64,000 nt of DNA from Prolixibacter bellariivorans ATCC BAA-1284 (GTDB taxonomy: Bacteria; Bacteroidota; Bacteroidia; Bacteroidales; Prolixibacteraceae), in the NCBI RefSeq assembly GCF_000621705.1, contig NZ_JHXO01000009.1:62001-126000 (forward strand). The letters are read 5' to 3'. Numbering within the stretch: the stretch's first letter is position 1; the number at the start of each line of letters is the position of its first letter. The notes under the pieces are model-generated. The model did not search any database and was not told the DNA's origin. It saw nothing but the letters and a program-made list of their open reading frames with translations. Both the position numbers and the translations under genes were made by a program. Shown one piece after another: positions 63,735-64,000 of the stretch.

Positions 63735-64000
63735 GATTTTTCGATGGCTAAAGGTAATCAAACCACACAAAGGAGATCCTTCTTCCGCCTGCCTAAATCC
63801 CTCCAACACCACGAAAGAAAAAGAAATATTAAATTTTCTCGCCGACTTCCCGGTTTGTCCCCTTATCCTAATCTGGCCTTTCCTAAATTTTCTAATTTCG
63901 CCCCTGATTATTTTTCCACATTTCACAAGGCGTCCGAAACGAATAAACTTGCTCCGGTTCGAATAATTGCATTTTCATGCTTCTCTTGTTACAACACGTA

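Noticed and set aside
63735-63926. 64-codon N-terminal extension of the lipoprotein hydrolase
   Set aside because: The extension is polar and would place the signal segment internally; the ATG at 63734 or 63731 gives a normal exported protein. I see nothing else supportable up to 64000.

Overview
The window reads as a chromosomal segment of a Bacteroidota bacterium, most likely a marine or sediment facultative anaerobe near the Marinilabiliales/Prolixibacteraceae. The support is a TonB-dependent receptor with an N-terminal carboxypeptidase-regulatory-like domain beside a DUF4249-type lipoprotein, a DUF6261-like protein, weak Shine-Dalgarno sequences, TAnnTTTG-type promoter elements, and Bacteroidota-style double FtsX permeases. 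The genus is inferred, not shown. No database search was run; family names come from reading motifs.

Left part (1-16.7 kb). The 3' end of hemB opens the window. An accessory stretch follows: a DUF6261-like gene, a 41-bp tandem repeat, an NTF2-like protein, two small AT-rich orphan genes, and a REP-associated (RAYT) transposase with palindromes next to it and inside its own reading frame. On the minus strand lie an outer-membrane barrel protein, a DUF4249 lipoprotein and a TonB-dependent receptor. Then comes a tight plus-strand operon hemL-hemE-hemN-hemY-hemF-hemH. With hemB it covers most steps from glutamate-1-semialdehyde to protoheme, with both the oxygen-independent (HemN) and oxygen-dependent (HemF) coproporphyrinogen oxidases. 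It ends at a strong terminator.

Centre (16.97-57.36 kb). Sixteen tandem, same-strand genes (called P1 to P16 here) each encode a duplicated MacB/FtsX-type ABC permease of 776-808 residues. They are broken only by two small secreted proteins: a DUF4097-like SSGGG-repeat protein after P8 and a DUF1080-like beta-sandwich protein after P11. Gaps are 15-81 bp, so the block looks like one 18-gene, 40-kb transcription unit. No ABC ATPase, membrane-fusion protein or TolC-like protein is encoded in the window. The periplasmic domains and first halves are strongly diverged. The last 95-100 codons, from the second cytoplasmic coupling helix to the stop, are nearly constant in most copies, with DNA identity blocks up to at least 76 nt between otherwise diverged genes. 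Decayed 3' tails of lost permeases remain in two gaps. I read this as a variable-body/constant-tail repertoire kept up by duplication, loss and gene conversion, probably served by an ATPase encoded elsewhere. It is the most unusual object in the window.

Right part (57.4-64 kb). A pair of secreted M16 peptidase-like proteins follows on the plus strand, the first with an intact HxxEH zinc site and the second without it, as in M16 heterodimers. On the minus strand are a histidine phosphatase, an M24 Xaa-Pro aminopeptidase-like enzyme and a lipoprotein alpha/beta hydrolase.
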